Positions 15,999 through 24,416 of a stretch of 56,680 bases of DNA are shown piece after piece (position 1 is the first letter of the stretch; every line of letters starts with the position of its first letter). The notes beneath the pieces were generated by a model. It had not been told where the DNA came from. It made no database searches and was given only the letters and a program-made list of their open reading frames with translations. The position numbers were made by a program, and so were the translations under genes. This DNA is from an uncultured Burkholderiales bacterium (GTDB taxonomy: Bacteria > Pseudomonadota > Gammaproteobacteria > Burkholderiales > Burkholderiaceae): assembly GCA_946480465.1 (NCBI GenBank), contig CAMLJY010000040.1:1-56680 (forward strand). The letters run 5' to 3'.

Positions 15999-18020
15999 AT
16001 GAGCCGTCTTCCGCCCGCGGCCGCACCGGGCCGCCCGCCCACGCCGGCGCCAGCGGGCCCGCCCGGGTCCACGGCACCGCAGGTGCCGCCGCGCCGCACC
16101 TGGTGGACCTTCTTCGCGATCCTGCTGGTCAACTACCTGCTGGTGCGTGCGCTGTTCTCCGGTGCCGACGCCGCGGTGACCGTGCCCTACACCGTGTTCC
16201 GCGAGCAGGTGGCGCAGGGCAACGTCAGCGCCATCTACAGCCAGGGCGTCAGCATCGAGGGCCGCTTCGTCAAGCCGGTGCCCTGGCCGCCGCCGGGCCA
16301 TGCCATCGGCGTGCGCGCGGCGTCGGCACCGCGGGGAAGCCGGCCGCCCGAGCCGGCGGAGACGTTCACCACCACGCTGCCTGCCTTCGTCGACCCCGGC
16401 CTGGAGCAGTTCCTGATCGACCACAAGGTCGAAATCAGCGCCCAGCCCATCCGCTCCGGCGGCGGCTGGGGCGCGCTGCTGCTGGGCTTCGGGCCGGCCT
16501 TGCTGATCATCGGCTTCTACGTCTGGCTGTACCGCCGCGCCAGCCAGGGCGGCGGCCTGGGTGGGCTCGGCGGCGGGCTGATGGGCATCGGCAAGAGCAA
16601 GGCGCGGCGCTACGACCAGGAGGCCGGCAGCCGCGTCACCTTCGCCGACGTGGCCGGCATCGACGAGGCCGAGAACGAGCTGGTCGAGATCGTCGACTTC
16701 CTGCGCGAGCCGCAGCAGTACACCCGCCTGGGCGGCACCGCGCCCAAGGGCGTGCTGCTGGTGGGCGCGCCCGGCACCGGCAAGACGCTGCTGGCGCGCG
16801 CCGTGGCGGGCGAGGCCGGCGTGCCCTTCTTCTCGATGAGCGCGGCCGAGTTCGTCGAGATGATCGTCGGCGTGGGCGCGGCGCGCGTGCGCGATCTCTT
16901 CAAGCAGGCGCGCGAGCATGCGCCGGCCATCATCTTCATCGACGAGATCGACTCCATCGGCCGCGCCCGCGGCAACACGGGCATCGGCGGCGTCGGCGAG
17001 CAGGAGCAGACGCTGAACCAGATCCTCACCGAGATGGACGGCTTCTCCGGCCGCGAGGGCGTGATCGTGCTGGCCGCCACCAACCAGCCCGACGTGCTGG
17101 ACCGCGCGCTGCTGCGCCCGGGCCGCTTCGACCGCCGGGTGGTGGTGAACCTGCCCGACCGCGTCGGCCGCGAGGCCATCCTGAAGGTGCACACCCGCCA
17201 GGTGCCGCTGGCGGGCGACGTCGACCTGGGCCACATCGCCTCGGTGACGCCGGGCCTGTCGGGGGCGGACCTGAAGAACCTCGTCAATGAATCGGCCCTG
17301 CTGGCGGCGCGGCGCAAGCAGGACCAGGTGCGGCAGAAGGACTTCCTCGATTCGCTGGAGAAGATCGTGCTGGGCCCGGAGCGTCCGCTGCTGCTGAGCC
17401 GCGAGGACCGCGAACGCATCGCCTACCACGAGAGCGGCCACGCCATCCTCGGGCTGGTGGTGCCGGGGGCCGACCCGGTGCACCGCGTCACCATCGTGCC
17501 GCGCGGCCAGGCGCTGGGCGTGACCTACCAGCGCCCGCAGACCGACCGCTACAACTACCCCGAGGCCTACCTGCGCGCGCGCATCGTCGGCATGCTGGGC
17601 GGGCGCGCGGCGGAAGAGCTGGTGTACGGCACGCGCACCACCGGTGCGCAGGACGACATCTCGCAGGCCACCCAGCTGGCGCGCAACATGGTGACGCGCT
17701 GGGGCATGAGCGAGCGCATCGGCCTGGTCGAACTGGCCCCGCCCGACAACCGCTACCTGGGCGTGGCCGCCGGCTTCGGCGGTGCCCGGCCTTTCGGCGA
17801 AGAGACGGCGCGCCTGGTCGACAGCGAGGTGCAGCGCATCATCCACGAGAGCCATGCGGAAGCGATGCGGCTGCTGCGCCATCACCGCGCGGCGCTGGAT
17901 GCGCTGGTGAAGGCGCTGCTGGAGCGGGAAACCCTGGGCGAGCAGGAGATCCTGGAGGTCACCGGGCTGCCGCCCGCGCCGGCGCTGGCGAACCGGCCGC
18001 TGGCGCTGGCGGCGGGCTGA
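15999..18020 (+). CDS. ftsH: Accessory FtsH-family AAA+ zinc metalloprotease
   Basis: A 673-aa membrane protease. A Pro-rich cytoplasmic N-terminus is followed by membrane spans at about 37-53 and 157-177 with an FtsH extracytoplasmic domain between. The AAA+ module has Walker A GAPGTGKT (256-263), Walker B IIFIDEID (311-318) and the second region of homology [20 protein letters not shown]. The protease has HESGH (477-481) and a downstream Asp in [10 protein letters not shown]. The pore loop reads FVEMIVGVG, with Ile289 where canonical FtsH has Phe. Gly-rich linker [10 protein letters not shown] follows span 2. The divergent N-terminus and pore loop suggest an extra, not the housekeeping, copy. 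Confidence 0.87.
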   Translation: MSRLPPAAAPGRPPTPAPAGPPGSTAPQVPPRRTWWTFFAILLVNYLLVRALFSGADAAVTVPYTVFREQVAQGNVSAIYSQGVSIEGRFVKPVPWPPPGHAIGVRAASAPRGSRPPEPAETFTTTLPAFVDPGLEQFLIDHKVEISAQPIRSGGGWGALLLGFGPALLIIGFYVWLYRRASQGGGLGGLGGGLMGIGKSKARRYDQEAGSRVTFADVAGIDEAENELVEIVDFLREPQQYTRLGGTAPKGVLLVGAPGTGKTLLARAVAGEAGVPFFSMSAAEFVEMIVGVGAARVRDLFKQAREHAPAIIFIDEIDSIGRARGNTGIGGVGEQEQTLNQILTEMDGFSGREGVIVLAATNQPDVLDRALLRPGRFDRRVVVNLPDRVGREAILKVHTRQVPLAGDVDLGHIASVTPGLSGADLKNLVNESALLAARRKQDQVRQKDFLDSLEKIVLGPERPLLLSREDRERIAYHESGHAILGLVVPGADPVHRVTIVPRGQALGVTYQRPQTDRYNYPEAYLRARIVGMLGGRAAEELVYGTRTTGAQDDISQATQLARNMVTRWGMSERIGLVELAPPDNRYLGVAAGFGGARPFGEETARLVDSEVQRIIHESHAEAMRLLRHHRAALDALVKALLERETLGEQEILEVTGLPPAPALANRPLALAAG

Positions 18021-18059
18021 GCGGGGCGGCCGGCGCCGGGGCGCGCGGACCGCGCCGGT

Positions 18060-18317
18060 TCAGGCCCCGCGGGTGAAGTCGGCCAGGCCGGTCGACTGGG
18101 CGAAGGGCCCGCTCTGGGCCGGGCCGGGGAAGAGCGGCGGCGCGCCGTCTCCCGGCGTCGCCGCCAGCCCTTGCGATTGCAGGCGCTCGGCTGCGTTCGG
18201 CGAAGCCGCGTTCTCGTCCACGCCGGCGGCGCGCGGCGCGCTGCGGCGCTGGCTCATCACCTGACGAACTGCAAGGCCGCCGAGAATGAGTGTTAGCAAC
18301 AGACGAAACGGTCTCAT
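18060..18317 (-). CDS. Small hypothetical membrane-anchored protein, 85 aa
   Basis: A short protein that starts MRPFRLLLTLILGGLAVRQV, a single N-terminal span or uncleaved signal, followed by a charged polar tail rich in Ala, Ser and Pro. A clean AGGAG lies 6 nt before ATG 18317 on the minus strand. It converges with ftsH, leaving 39 bp between stops. No family is recognised. The strong translation start and codon bias support it being real; it may be a lineage-specific inner-membrane protein. Confidence 0.65.
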   Translation of the reverse strand: MRPFRLLLTLILGGLAVRQVMSQRRSAPRAAGVDENAASPNAAERLQSQGLAATPGDGAPPLFPGPAQSGPFAQSTGLADFTRGA

Positions 18318-18510
18318 CGCAATCTCCTGGAGAACAGTGTGGTGAAGCCTGTGGACGTGCTGCGCAGCCGTTGGCAATCGGAGGGCCTGCAGCGGCCCGC
18401 GCGCGCGGGTGGCTGGGGGAAGGGCTGCGCTGCGCTCTCCTCTGGCTGCCCGCGGCGGCGCTGCCGCGCTCAGCGCGCAACGGCCTCCGTGAGGCGCCGC
18501 CGCGCCGCGC

Positions 18511-19296
18511 TCACAGCAAGCCGAGCATCAAGCCAGCGCCGATGCCCAGCATGCCCAGCGCGACGGTGACCTGCACCGCGCGCAGCGTGACCTGGCGCAG
18601 CACTCGCTTGCCCAGGTAGGAGCCCGCGAAGGCGCAGAGGGTCGCGACCACGACCGCGGGGGCGGCATGCCGCGACTGCCCGAAGTGCGCGGCCATGAAG
18701 CCCGTGCCGTAGACCAGCAGGCGCATCGCGTCGACGATCACCGCGCACACGGCGCCGCTGGCCACGAACGCCTCCTTCGACAGGCCCAGCTTCACCAGGA
18801 AGGCCGAGCGCAATGCGCCCTGGTTGCCGGACAGGCCGCCGAAGAAGCCTGATATCGCGCCGCCCAGCGGCAACAGCCGGGGCGGGAATGCGAGTGCCTG
18901 GAAGCGCTTCGACAGCTCCAGCAGTGCGAAGACCGAGATCAGCAGGCCGATCAGCGCCTTGATGGGCGTGATCCGCAGGTCGCGGCCGCCGAGCCGGTAA
19001 TCCGCGAGCGCCGGGAGGCGGTCGACCAGCGTCAGCAGCGCGGCCCCCGCCAGCGCCGCGATCGCGGCCGGCAGGCCGAAGCGCAGCACGACGTGCCAGT
19101 CGGCGTCCCGGGCCAGCAAGCCCAGCTTGAACAGGTTGTTGGCCAGGTGCACCACGGCCGTCGCGGCAATGGCCAGTGGCACGGGAAGGAACAGCGCGAA
19201 CACCGGGGTCAGGATCGTGCCGAGGCCGAAGCCGGAGAAGAGCGTGAGTCCCGCGCTGAGCAGCGACACGATGCCGACGAGGGTGAGGTCCATCAT
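18511..19296 (-). CDS. TauE/SafE-family sulfite/anion exporter permease
   Basis: A 261-aa polytopic membrane protein with about eight spans in two repeats. Motifs FSGFGLGTILTPVFALF in the N-terminal half and GGAISGFFGGLSGNQGALRS in the C-terminal half are the paired family signatures. I chose ATG 19296, which lies 9 nt after AGGAG; an ATG at 19305 abuts that Shine-Dalgarno sequence. Proteins of this family are predicted to export sulfite, sulfoacetate or other organosulfur anions. No sulfur-metabolism gene is adjacent. Immediately upstream lies a relic of an FtsX-type permease gene. Confidence 0.83.
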   Translation of the reverse strand: MMDLTLVGIVSLLSAGLTLFSGFGLGTILTPVFALFLPVPLAIAATAVVHLANNLFKLGLLARDADWHVVLRFGLPAAIAALAGAALLTLVDRLPALADYRLGGRDLRITPIKALIGLLISVFALLELSKRFQALAFPPRLLPLGGAISGFFGGLSGNQGALRSAFLVKLGLSKEAFVASGAVCAVIVDAMRLLVYGTGFMAAHFGQSRHAAPAVVVATLCAFAGSYLGKRVLRQVTLRAVQVTVALGMLGIGAGLMLGLL

Positions 19297-19574
19297 CAAT
19301 GCCATCTCCTTTCGGCCCATGCGTGGGGCGCGCTGGCGAGGGCCACCGGGACCGCGGGCAGGCGCGCGACCACCGTGCGCACGATCGCCGCCGGCGGCGT
19401 GCCCAGCGCCATCATCACGCCGAACTCGCGCGAGCGTTCGGCCACCGCCATGAACACCGTGTTCATCACCGCCAGTGCGACGGTGGGGAAGAACACGGCG
19501 ACCATGATGCTGCGGATCGCGCGCACCAGGCCCAGCATGTCGGCCACCTGCGGCAGCAGCTCGGGCCATCGCGC
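19296..19574 (-). pseudogene. FtsX-domain ABC permease relic (MacB/LolC type)
   Basis: About 70 codons on the minus strand read as the core of an FtsX-domain permease: LGLVRAIRSIMVAVFFPTVA, then NTVFMAVAERSREFGVMMALG and TPPAAIVRTVVARL. This is the membrane span plus the ERxREFGVMxALG motif of MacB/LolC/FtsX-type ABC permeases. The reading frame has no proper start, lacks the rest of the roughly 400-aa protein, and runs into unrelated sequence before stopping next to the TauE gene start. It is a fragment of a lost lipoprotein or macrolide-type transporter gene. Confidence 0.65.
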
Positions 19575-19697
19575 CGTCGAGCGCGGTGTGCTGCGATGCC
19601 CGCAGCTTCGAAGCGGAGCACGAGGCGCCGGCAACCGGCCCGCAGGCCTTTCGATTGCCGGAACGGGGCATGCCGCAGCACACCCGCGAGGACCACC

Positions 19698-20264
19698 GTG
19701 AACGACCCCGATGCACTCGAACGCGAGGCCCGGCGCCTGGAGGGTGAGGCCGCCAACCCGCAGGCCAAGGTGCCCAGCTACCAGGAACTGCTGGACGAGG
19801 CGGTGGACATGACCTTTCCCGCCAGCGACCCGATTTCTCCCACCGCCGCGATGCATACCTTCGAGCCGCGCACGACGCCGCGCGACGCGCTGGACTGGAC
19901 GCTGGAGCCCGGCCAGTGCAAGCCGTCGATGTCGGCCCCTGGGGCGGCGAAGCCGGAGCGCACGGTGTCCGCGCCGGTGCCTGCGGTGCTCTTCGCGGGC
20001 AGCGACGTGACCGAGGTGGCCGCCGTGGCTCCGGGGCGCTGCGAGGTGCAGCAGTCCTGTTGCGACGCGACGATCCGCTGGACCGAGGGCGGCCGGGTGC
20101 GCGAGGTGGTGGTGCCGCTGCCGGTGCTGCAGCACCTGCTGTGCAGCGGACGGCTGCTGCGCTACGAAATGCAGCGACCAAGCCGGAGAGGGGTGCAGTG
20201 CGCCTGCCCGGGGCAGGGCGGCGGCGGCCTGGACCGCCGCACACCCATCAGCCCGCGACGATGA
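19698..20264 (+). CDS. Hypothetical protein, 188 aa
   Basis: Start GTG 19698 lies 5 nt after GAGGA (19688-19692). Residues about 25-50 (YQELLDEAVDMTFPASDPIS) match a short motif I have seen in small stress-related proteobacterial proteins, but I cannot name the family. The C-terminal half contains CEVQQSCC and VVPLPVLQHLLCSGRLLRYE, with several Cys. No signal peptide or membrane span. Its stop overlaps the 3' end of the convergent RTX gene by 17 bp. The last 30 residues are low-complexity and poorly supported, so the protein may functionally end near residue 160. Confidence 0.6.
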   Translation: MNDPDALEREARRLEGEAANPQAKVPSYQELLDEAVDMTFPASDPISPTAAMHTFEPRTTPRDALDWTLEPGQCKPSMSAPGAAKPERTVSAPVPAVLFAGSDVTEVAAVAPGRCEVQQSCCDATIRWTEGGRVREVVVPLPVLQHLLCSGRLLRYEMQRPSRRGVQCACPGQGGGGLDRRTPISPRR

Positions 20265-23200
20265 AGTCGGTCCAGTCGATGCTCGGCAGGCCGGCCAGCA
20301 CCACGAAGGCCACCGCCGCGCCGGGGCCGCTGCCGTCCGCGTCGTAGGACAGCGTGCCGCGCTGGCTGTCGTACAGCAGGTGCTGCTGCGGTTGCGTGGC
20401 GGTGGCGCCGAAGGCCAGGTTCGCGGGGCCGACGGTGCCTGAGCCCGCGAAGGCGGAGAAGACGCCCGCGTTCAGCACCAGCGTGTCGGCCGCGTGATCG
20501 AAGTCGGCGATGCGGTCCAGGTTCTTCTTCGCGTGGGGCGCGGTATTGAAGACGAAGCGGTCCGCACCGCCGCCGCCTTCCAGCGTGTCGTTGCCCAGGC
20601 GGCCGATCAGCGTGTCGTCGCCCCCGCCGCCGACGAGCCTGTCGTTGCCGGCAACGCCATCCAGGATGTCGGCCCAGGACGTGCCCAGCAGCGTGTCGGC
20701 GTGCTTGCCGCCGATCGCGGTGATGCCGAAGCCCACGGCCGCGCTCCACACCTGCTCGGCCGTGCCCTGCGCGTCGACATAGCTGGCGCTCACGGTGATG
20801 GCCTTGGCGGTGTGTGCGGCGGTCAGCGTCAGCGTGGGTCCGGTGGCGGCGTCGATGCCGTCCACCTGCCAGCGGTAGGTGATGGCGCCCAGGCCATCCG
20901 CGTCGGCGAGGCTGTTCTGCGCGCTGAGCGTGGCGCCCGCGGCCGCGGTGCCGGCGATGCTCACGCTGCCCACCGGCGCATCGTTCACGTTGGCCACGGC
21001 CTGCTCGGCGCTGACGAAGCCGGTCGTGCCGCCGAGCGCGTCGGTGGTCGTGGCGCTGAGGCGCAGGCGGCCGCCGACCCAGCTCTGGTCGCTGGGGATC
21101 ACCAGGCTCGGTCCGGTGGCCGCGGCAACGTCGCTCCAGCCCGTGCCGCCGTCGAACTGCCACTGGAACGCGATGCTGAAGCTGCCATCGGCATCGGTGA
21201 TGCCGGCGGCGGAGGCCGCGATCGTGGCGCCTTCCTGCACCGTGCCGTCGATCGCCAGCGTGCCCACGGCCTCGTGATCGACGGGGGCGGCCGCCACCAC
21301 GAAGAGCTGGCTCGCGCCTTGCGCGCCGCCCTGGCCATCGATCACCTGGTAGCTCAGTTCGATCGGCCCGGCGTAGCCCGCATCCGGCGTGATCGTGAAG
21401 CTGCCGTCGGCATTCGCGGCAACCTTGCCGTGGTCGGCCAGCAGTCCCGACACCGACAGCGCATCGCCGTCCGCGTCGCTGAAGCCGGCCAGCAGGGATG
21501 CGGCGCCGATGTCGCAGGCCTGGTCCTGCAGCCCGGGCGGCAGCGTGGCCGTGGCGGAGCCGACCGGCGCCTGGTTCAGGTGCACCGCCAGGTCGGCCAG
21601 CGTGGTGGACAGGCCGCCGTTCAGGATGTCGGCCCAGACGGCCTCCACCTCTTGCACCGTGGCGGCCTCGAAGATGTTCCAGTTGCGGTCCTGGATCTCG
21701 GCGACCACGGGGTCGGTGGACGGGCGACCGAGGACGGCGGCGATGGTGTCGAGGTCGCTCAGGTCGAGCCCGCCGCCTTCGATGCCCGCGGCGACGAGGG
21801 CCTGGGCCATGGCCAGCGTGGTCTGGTCGCCCGAGAGCGAGGCCAGCACCGCCACCTGCACCGCCAGCTTCTCGACCGCGAAGGCCGCGCCATCCGTCGG
21901 CGGCAGGCCCGCCGGGCTGGACTGCAGCGCCTGCCACGCATCGTGGTGCTTCAGGTCGACGGGGGGATCGATGCCGAGCACCGCGTTCACGTACTGCGCC
22001 GCCAGGTTGGGCGAGACGCCGAGGCCGATCACGGCTTCGAGCAGCGTGGTCAAGGGGTTCATCACGCTGGCGCCGGCCGGTGCCGCCAGCACGATCAGCT
22101 CGACCGCAAAGTCGCCATCGTCCGCGGCCACGAAGGCCTTGGGCTGGCTGACCACGCTCTCGGCATGACCCTGGCCGTCGACGAAGGAGGCGCTGACCCG
22201 GAACTGCAGCCCTTCGGCGCCGCCTTCCACGGTGTAGCTGCTGCCGGCCGCGCCCGCGATGTCGGTCCAGCCCAGGCCATCGGCCGAGGACTGCCACTGG
22301 CAGCTCACCGGGCCGGCGACCTGGTCCGGATCGCTGACGACTGCCTGCAGCGTCTGGCCCTGGGCGGCGATGCCGGTGACGAAGACGCTGGCGGGCTGGT
22401 TGCCCGCCGGCGTTCCGCCCGGATCGCCCACCGGCACCAGGGTGCCGCCGGGGCCGAAGGTGAACAGGCCGTCGCTGAACTTCGCTTGCTCGACGCCGAG
22501 CAGCAGGTCGCTGCCGTCGCCGTTCCCGCCCGTGGCGGTGACGGTGATGCCCGCGCCCGCCGTGGCGATCACGTACTGGCTGCTCGGGCCGGCGTAGCAG
22601 GCGGTGTCGAGGCCGTCGCCACCGTCGAGCAGGTCGTCGCCGGCATCGCCTTCGAGTTGATCGTCGCCGCTGCCGCCGTACACCGTGTCGGCGCCGCCAC
22701 CGGCCACGACGATGTCGTCGCCGGCCCCGGCATAGGCCACGTCGTCGCCGCCCTGGAGGTCAAAGTACTCGTCCTTGGCGCTGCCGCTCACGGTGTTGGC
22801 CGAGTCATCGCAGGGGCCGCCGGGACTGACCACGCCCGAGCCCGGGATGGTTCCGGCCGCGAGGTTGGCGATGAACAGGCCGCTGTCGTAGATGTGGTCG
22901 CCCGTGTCGGCGATGCCGATCTTCAAGTGGTTCACCACGCCGCCGGGCTGGATGGGCGCGACGATCTTCAGCACGTGGCTGACGCCGTCGTACTCGATCG
23001 GCAGGGCCGTGGCCGGGTGTTCGTTGTCCTGGAAGTAGCCGGCCGCGAGGTTGCCGCTCACCACGCTCAGCGGGTGCAGCGGGTCGTGGTTGAAGAGGGC
23101 GTGGTTGACCCCGTTGACCATCACCACCGCGCAGTCGACGAACTGGTCCACCCACTCGGGGAACTCGTCCGATCCGAACACCAGGTCGAAACTGACCGAG

Positions 23201-23574
23201 GTGGCGTTCGGGTCGCTCACCGTGAAGTCGAAGGACAGCGTGGTCGCGTCGTAGGACTGCGTCTGGAAGACGGCATTGACGACCGCGTCGATGTCGGCAT
23301 CGCCGTTGTAGAAGGTGGTGGCCGTGCTGTTGTCCTGCCCGAACCACGGCGCGCCGTTGGCGATGCCCGGCGTCGTGCCCGAAGTGAGCAGCAGCCCGGC
23401 ACCGATGCCCAGGGCCGTGAGCGAACCGTCGTAGTAGTTGATGCTGCTGCCGGCTGCATCGGCTGCGTAGCGCAGCACGATCGACGAGGCGGCGATGGAG
23501 ATGGCGGGATCGGCGCAGAGCGCGGCCGCGAGGGCCGCGCTGCCATTGCCGTTGTAGGGCGTGAAGGCTGTCAT
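20248..23574 (-). CDS. Choice-of-anchor-L / RTX calcium-binding secreted protein
   Basis: A 1108-aa exported protein without an N-terminal signal. The first 250 residues are a choice-of-anchor-L-type domain (LLTSGTTPGIANG, FDLVFGSDEFPEW, DSGLFIANLAAG). RTX nonapeptide repeats follow at about 275-345 (GGDDVAYAGAGDD, GGSGDDQLEGDAGDD). Then come Ig/cadherin-like segments, including two starting VGTLAIDG and VGSVSIAG, and a second RTX block at about 955-1010 (GGGGDDTLIGRLGND). The last 89 residues end in DWTDFIVAG, consistent with a type I secretion signal. It lies 21 bp after the secreted 230-aa gene. A surface or matrix adhesin folded by calcium outside the cell is likely; the type I exporter is not in this window. 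Confidence 0.85.
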   Translation of the reverse strand: MTAFTPYNGNGSAALAAALCADPAISIAASSIVLRYAADAAGSSINYYDGSLTALGIGAGLLLTSGTTPGIANGAPWFGQDNSTATTFYNGDADIDAVVNAVFQTQSYDATTLSFDFTVSDPNATSVSFDLVFGSDEFPEWVDQFVDCAVVMVNGVNHALFNHDPLHPLSVVSGNLAAGYFQDNEHPATALPIEYDGVSHVLKIVAPIQPGGVVNHLKIGIADTGDHIYDSGLFIANLAAGTIPGSGVVSPGGPCDDSANTVSGSAKDEYFDLQGGDDVAYAGAGDDIVVAGGGADTVYGGSGDDQLEGDAGDDLLDGGDGLDTACYAGPSSQYVIATAGAGITVTATGGNGDGSDLLLGVEQAKFSDGLFTFGPGGTLVPVGDPGGTPAGNQPASVFVTGIAAQGQTLQAVVSDPDQVAGPVSCQWQSSADGLGWTDIAGAAGSSYTVEGGAEGLQFRVSASFVDGQGHAESVVSQPKAFVAADDGDFAVELIVLAAPAGASVMNPLTTLLEAVIGLGVSPNLAAQYVNAVLGIDPPVDLKHHDAWQALQSSPAGLPPTDGAAFAVEKLAVQVAVLASLSGDQTTLAMAQALVAAGIEGGGLDLSDLDTIAAVLGRPSTDPVVAEIQDRNWNIFEAATVQEVEAVWADILNGGLSTTLADLAVHLNQAPVGSATATLPPGLQDQACDIGAASLLAGFSDADGDALSVSGLLADHGKVAANADGSFTITPDAGYAGPIELSYQVIDGQGGAQGASQLFVVAAAPVDHEAVGTLAIDGTVQEGATIAASAAGITDADGSFSIAFQWQFDGGTGWSDVAAATGPSLVIPSDQSWVGGRLRLSATTTDALGGTTGFVSAEQAVANVNDAPVGSVSIAGTAAAGATLSAQNSLADADGLGAITYRWQVDGIDAATGPTLTLTAAHTAKAITVSASYVDAQGTAEQVWSAAVGFGITAIGGKHADTLLGTSWADILDGVAGNDRLVGGGGDDTLIGRLGNDTLEGGGGADRFVFNTAPHAKKNLDRIADFDHAADTLVLNAGVFSAFAGSGTVGPANLAFGATATQPQQHLLYDSQRGTLSYDADGSGPGAAVAFVVLAGLPSIDWTDFIVAG

Positions 23575-23595
23575 GTCGGTGCCTGCGGGTGGGGT

Positions 23596-24288
23596 TCAGG
23601 GAAGGGTGCAGGTGCCGGTGCCGCCGTCGCGGACGTAGTGGTCCACCGAGAGGCTGCCGTTGGCGGCGGAGATCACGTTCGTTCCCGCGCGCAGGAAGAC
23701 CGGCGTGTGCGGATGCAGGGCGCTGAGCTGGGTCAGCGGCGTGCCGTTGACCGACACGTTGAGCAGGAAGCCGCCGTTGTCGAACAGGTTGACGAAGGGC
23801 TGGGCCAGGCCCGTCGCGCCGTTGTACGCGCAGCCCGGCGTGACCGTGGCATACGACTTCCCGCTGGCCGCGTACTCCAGCGTGCCATCGGCACTGAACA
23901 CGTTGCCCGAGGTGTCGGGCAGCGCGCACAGGCCGCTCGCCACGGTGTAGCGATAGCTGTCGGCCGCCTTGCGGCTCAGCGCCACGACCACGGTGTGGCT
24001 GCCCTCGGCAAGCCAGACGTTCGCCGCCGGGCTGTCGGTGGAGACGGCGGCGACGACCGACCCATCCAGCGACACCGTGGCGCTGGTGCCGCGCTTCGGA
24101 TTGAAGAGACCCGCTTCGATGGCCGGCGCGGGCTTGCCGGTGGCCGGATGGCTCGCGCACGACACCGCTGCCGAGGCATAGGTCTTGCCGCTGGCGCCGA
24201 TCTGCACCGTGGTCTGGGCCGCCGCGCCGGCGGAAATGAGGGCCGCCAGCGCAGCCGCGACTGGCAGCAAGGGATTGTGAAGACGCAT
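23596..24288 (-). CDS. Secreted protein with duplicated domain, 230 aa
   Basis: A Sec-type signal peptide is present (RLHNPLLPVAAALAALISAG, cleavage near AAAQ). The mature protein contains two related units: GKTYASAAVSCASHPATG, then LFNPKRGTSATVSLDGS, and later GKSYATVTPGCAYNGATG, then LFDNGGFLLNVSVNGT. So one ~100-residue domain appears to be duplicated in tandem, each copy with one central Cys and later a second. The protein ends DGGTGTCTLP. Family not recognised. It is first in an operon with the RTX protein (21-bp gap) and may be its partner or co-secreted surface component. Confidence 0.75.
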   Translation of the reverse strand: MRLHNPLLPVAAALAALISAGAAAQTTVQIGASGKTYASAAVSCASHPATGKPAPAIEAGLFNPKRGTSATVSLDGSVVAAVSTDSPAANVWLAEGSHTVVVALSRKAADSYRYTVASGLCALPDTSGNVFSADGTLEYAASGKSYATVTPGCAYNGATGLAQPFVNLFDNGGFLLNVSVNGTPLTQLSALHPHTPVFLRAGTNVISAANGSLSVDHYVRDGGTGTCTLP

Positions 24289-24305
24289 GAACTACCTCGT
24301 CATGT

Positions 24306-24323
24306 GCGCGTGGAATCACGCGC
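24306..24323 (-). promoter_or_regulatory. Perfect hairpin in the 5' leader of the secreted-protein operon
   Basis: GCGCGTG-GAAT-CACGCGC is a 7-bp perfect stem with a 4-nt loop, ending 18 nt before the ATG of the secreted 230-aa gene on the minus strand. It lacks a U-run, so it is not an intrinsic terminator. In the transcript it could modulate ribosome access or mRNA stability. Confidence 0.5.
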
Positions 24324-24347
24324 TCGCCCCGGTTTGTAGCGATCGGA

Positions 24348-24365
24348 GTTAAGTCCAGCCTTAAC
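24348..24365 (-). promoter_or_regulatory. Perfect 6-6-6 palindromic operator candidate
   Basis: GTTAAG-TCCAGC-CTTAAC is a perfect dyad. On the minus strand it is followed 9 nt later by TACAAA, a plausible -10, so it would cover the -35 region of the secreted-protein/RTX operon. The half-sites resemble TTAA-type sites used by some OmpR-family regulators, though the spacing (12 bp between TTAA starts) differs from the 11 bp of PmrA/QseB boxes. An OmpR-type two-component system is encoded immediately upstream. Confidence 0.55.
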
Positions 24366-24402
24366 GCGGCGCGGGCGCCGCGGCGCGCCCGGTGCCGGGG
24401 CG

Positions 24403-24416
24403 TTGACGCCGGTCAA
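24403..24416 (-). promoter_or_regulatory. FNR/ANR-like palindrome
   Basis: TTGAC-GCCG-GTCAA is a perfect dyad matching four of five bases in each half of the FNR/ANR consensus TTGAT-N4-ATCAA. It ends one base before the histidine-kinase stop codon and lies about 40 bp further upstream than the 6-6-6 palindrome. It could add oxygen control to the secreted-protein operon. Confidence 0.4.

Noticed and set aside
18021..18059. Terminator hairpin after ftsH
   Set aside because: GC-rich complementary bits occur, as everywhere in this DNA, with no U-tract.
20494..24339. Plus-strand open frame of about 1280 codons
   Set aside because: Antisense to the RTX and secreted-protein genes; composition is that of a shadow frame.
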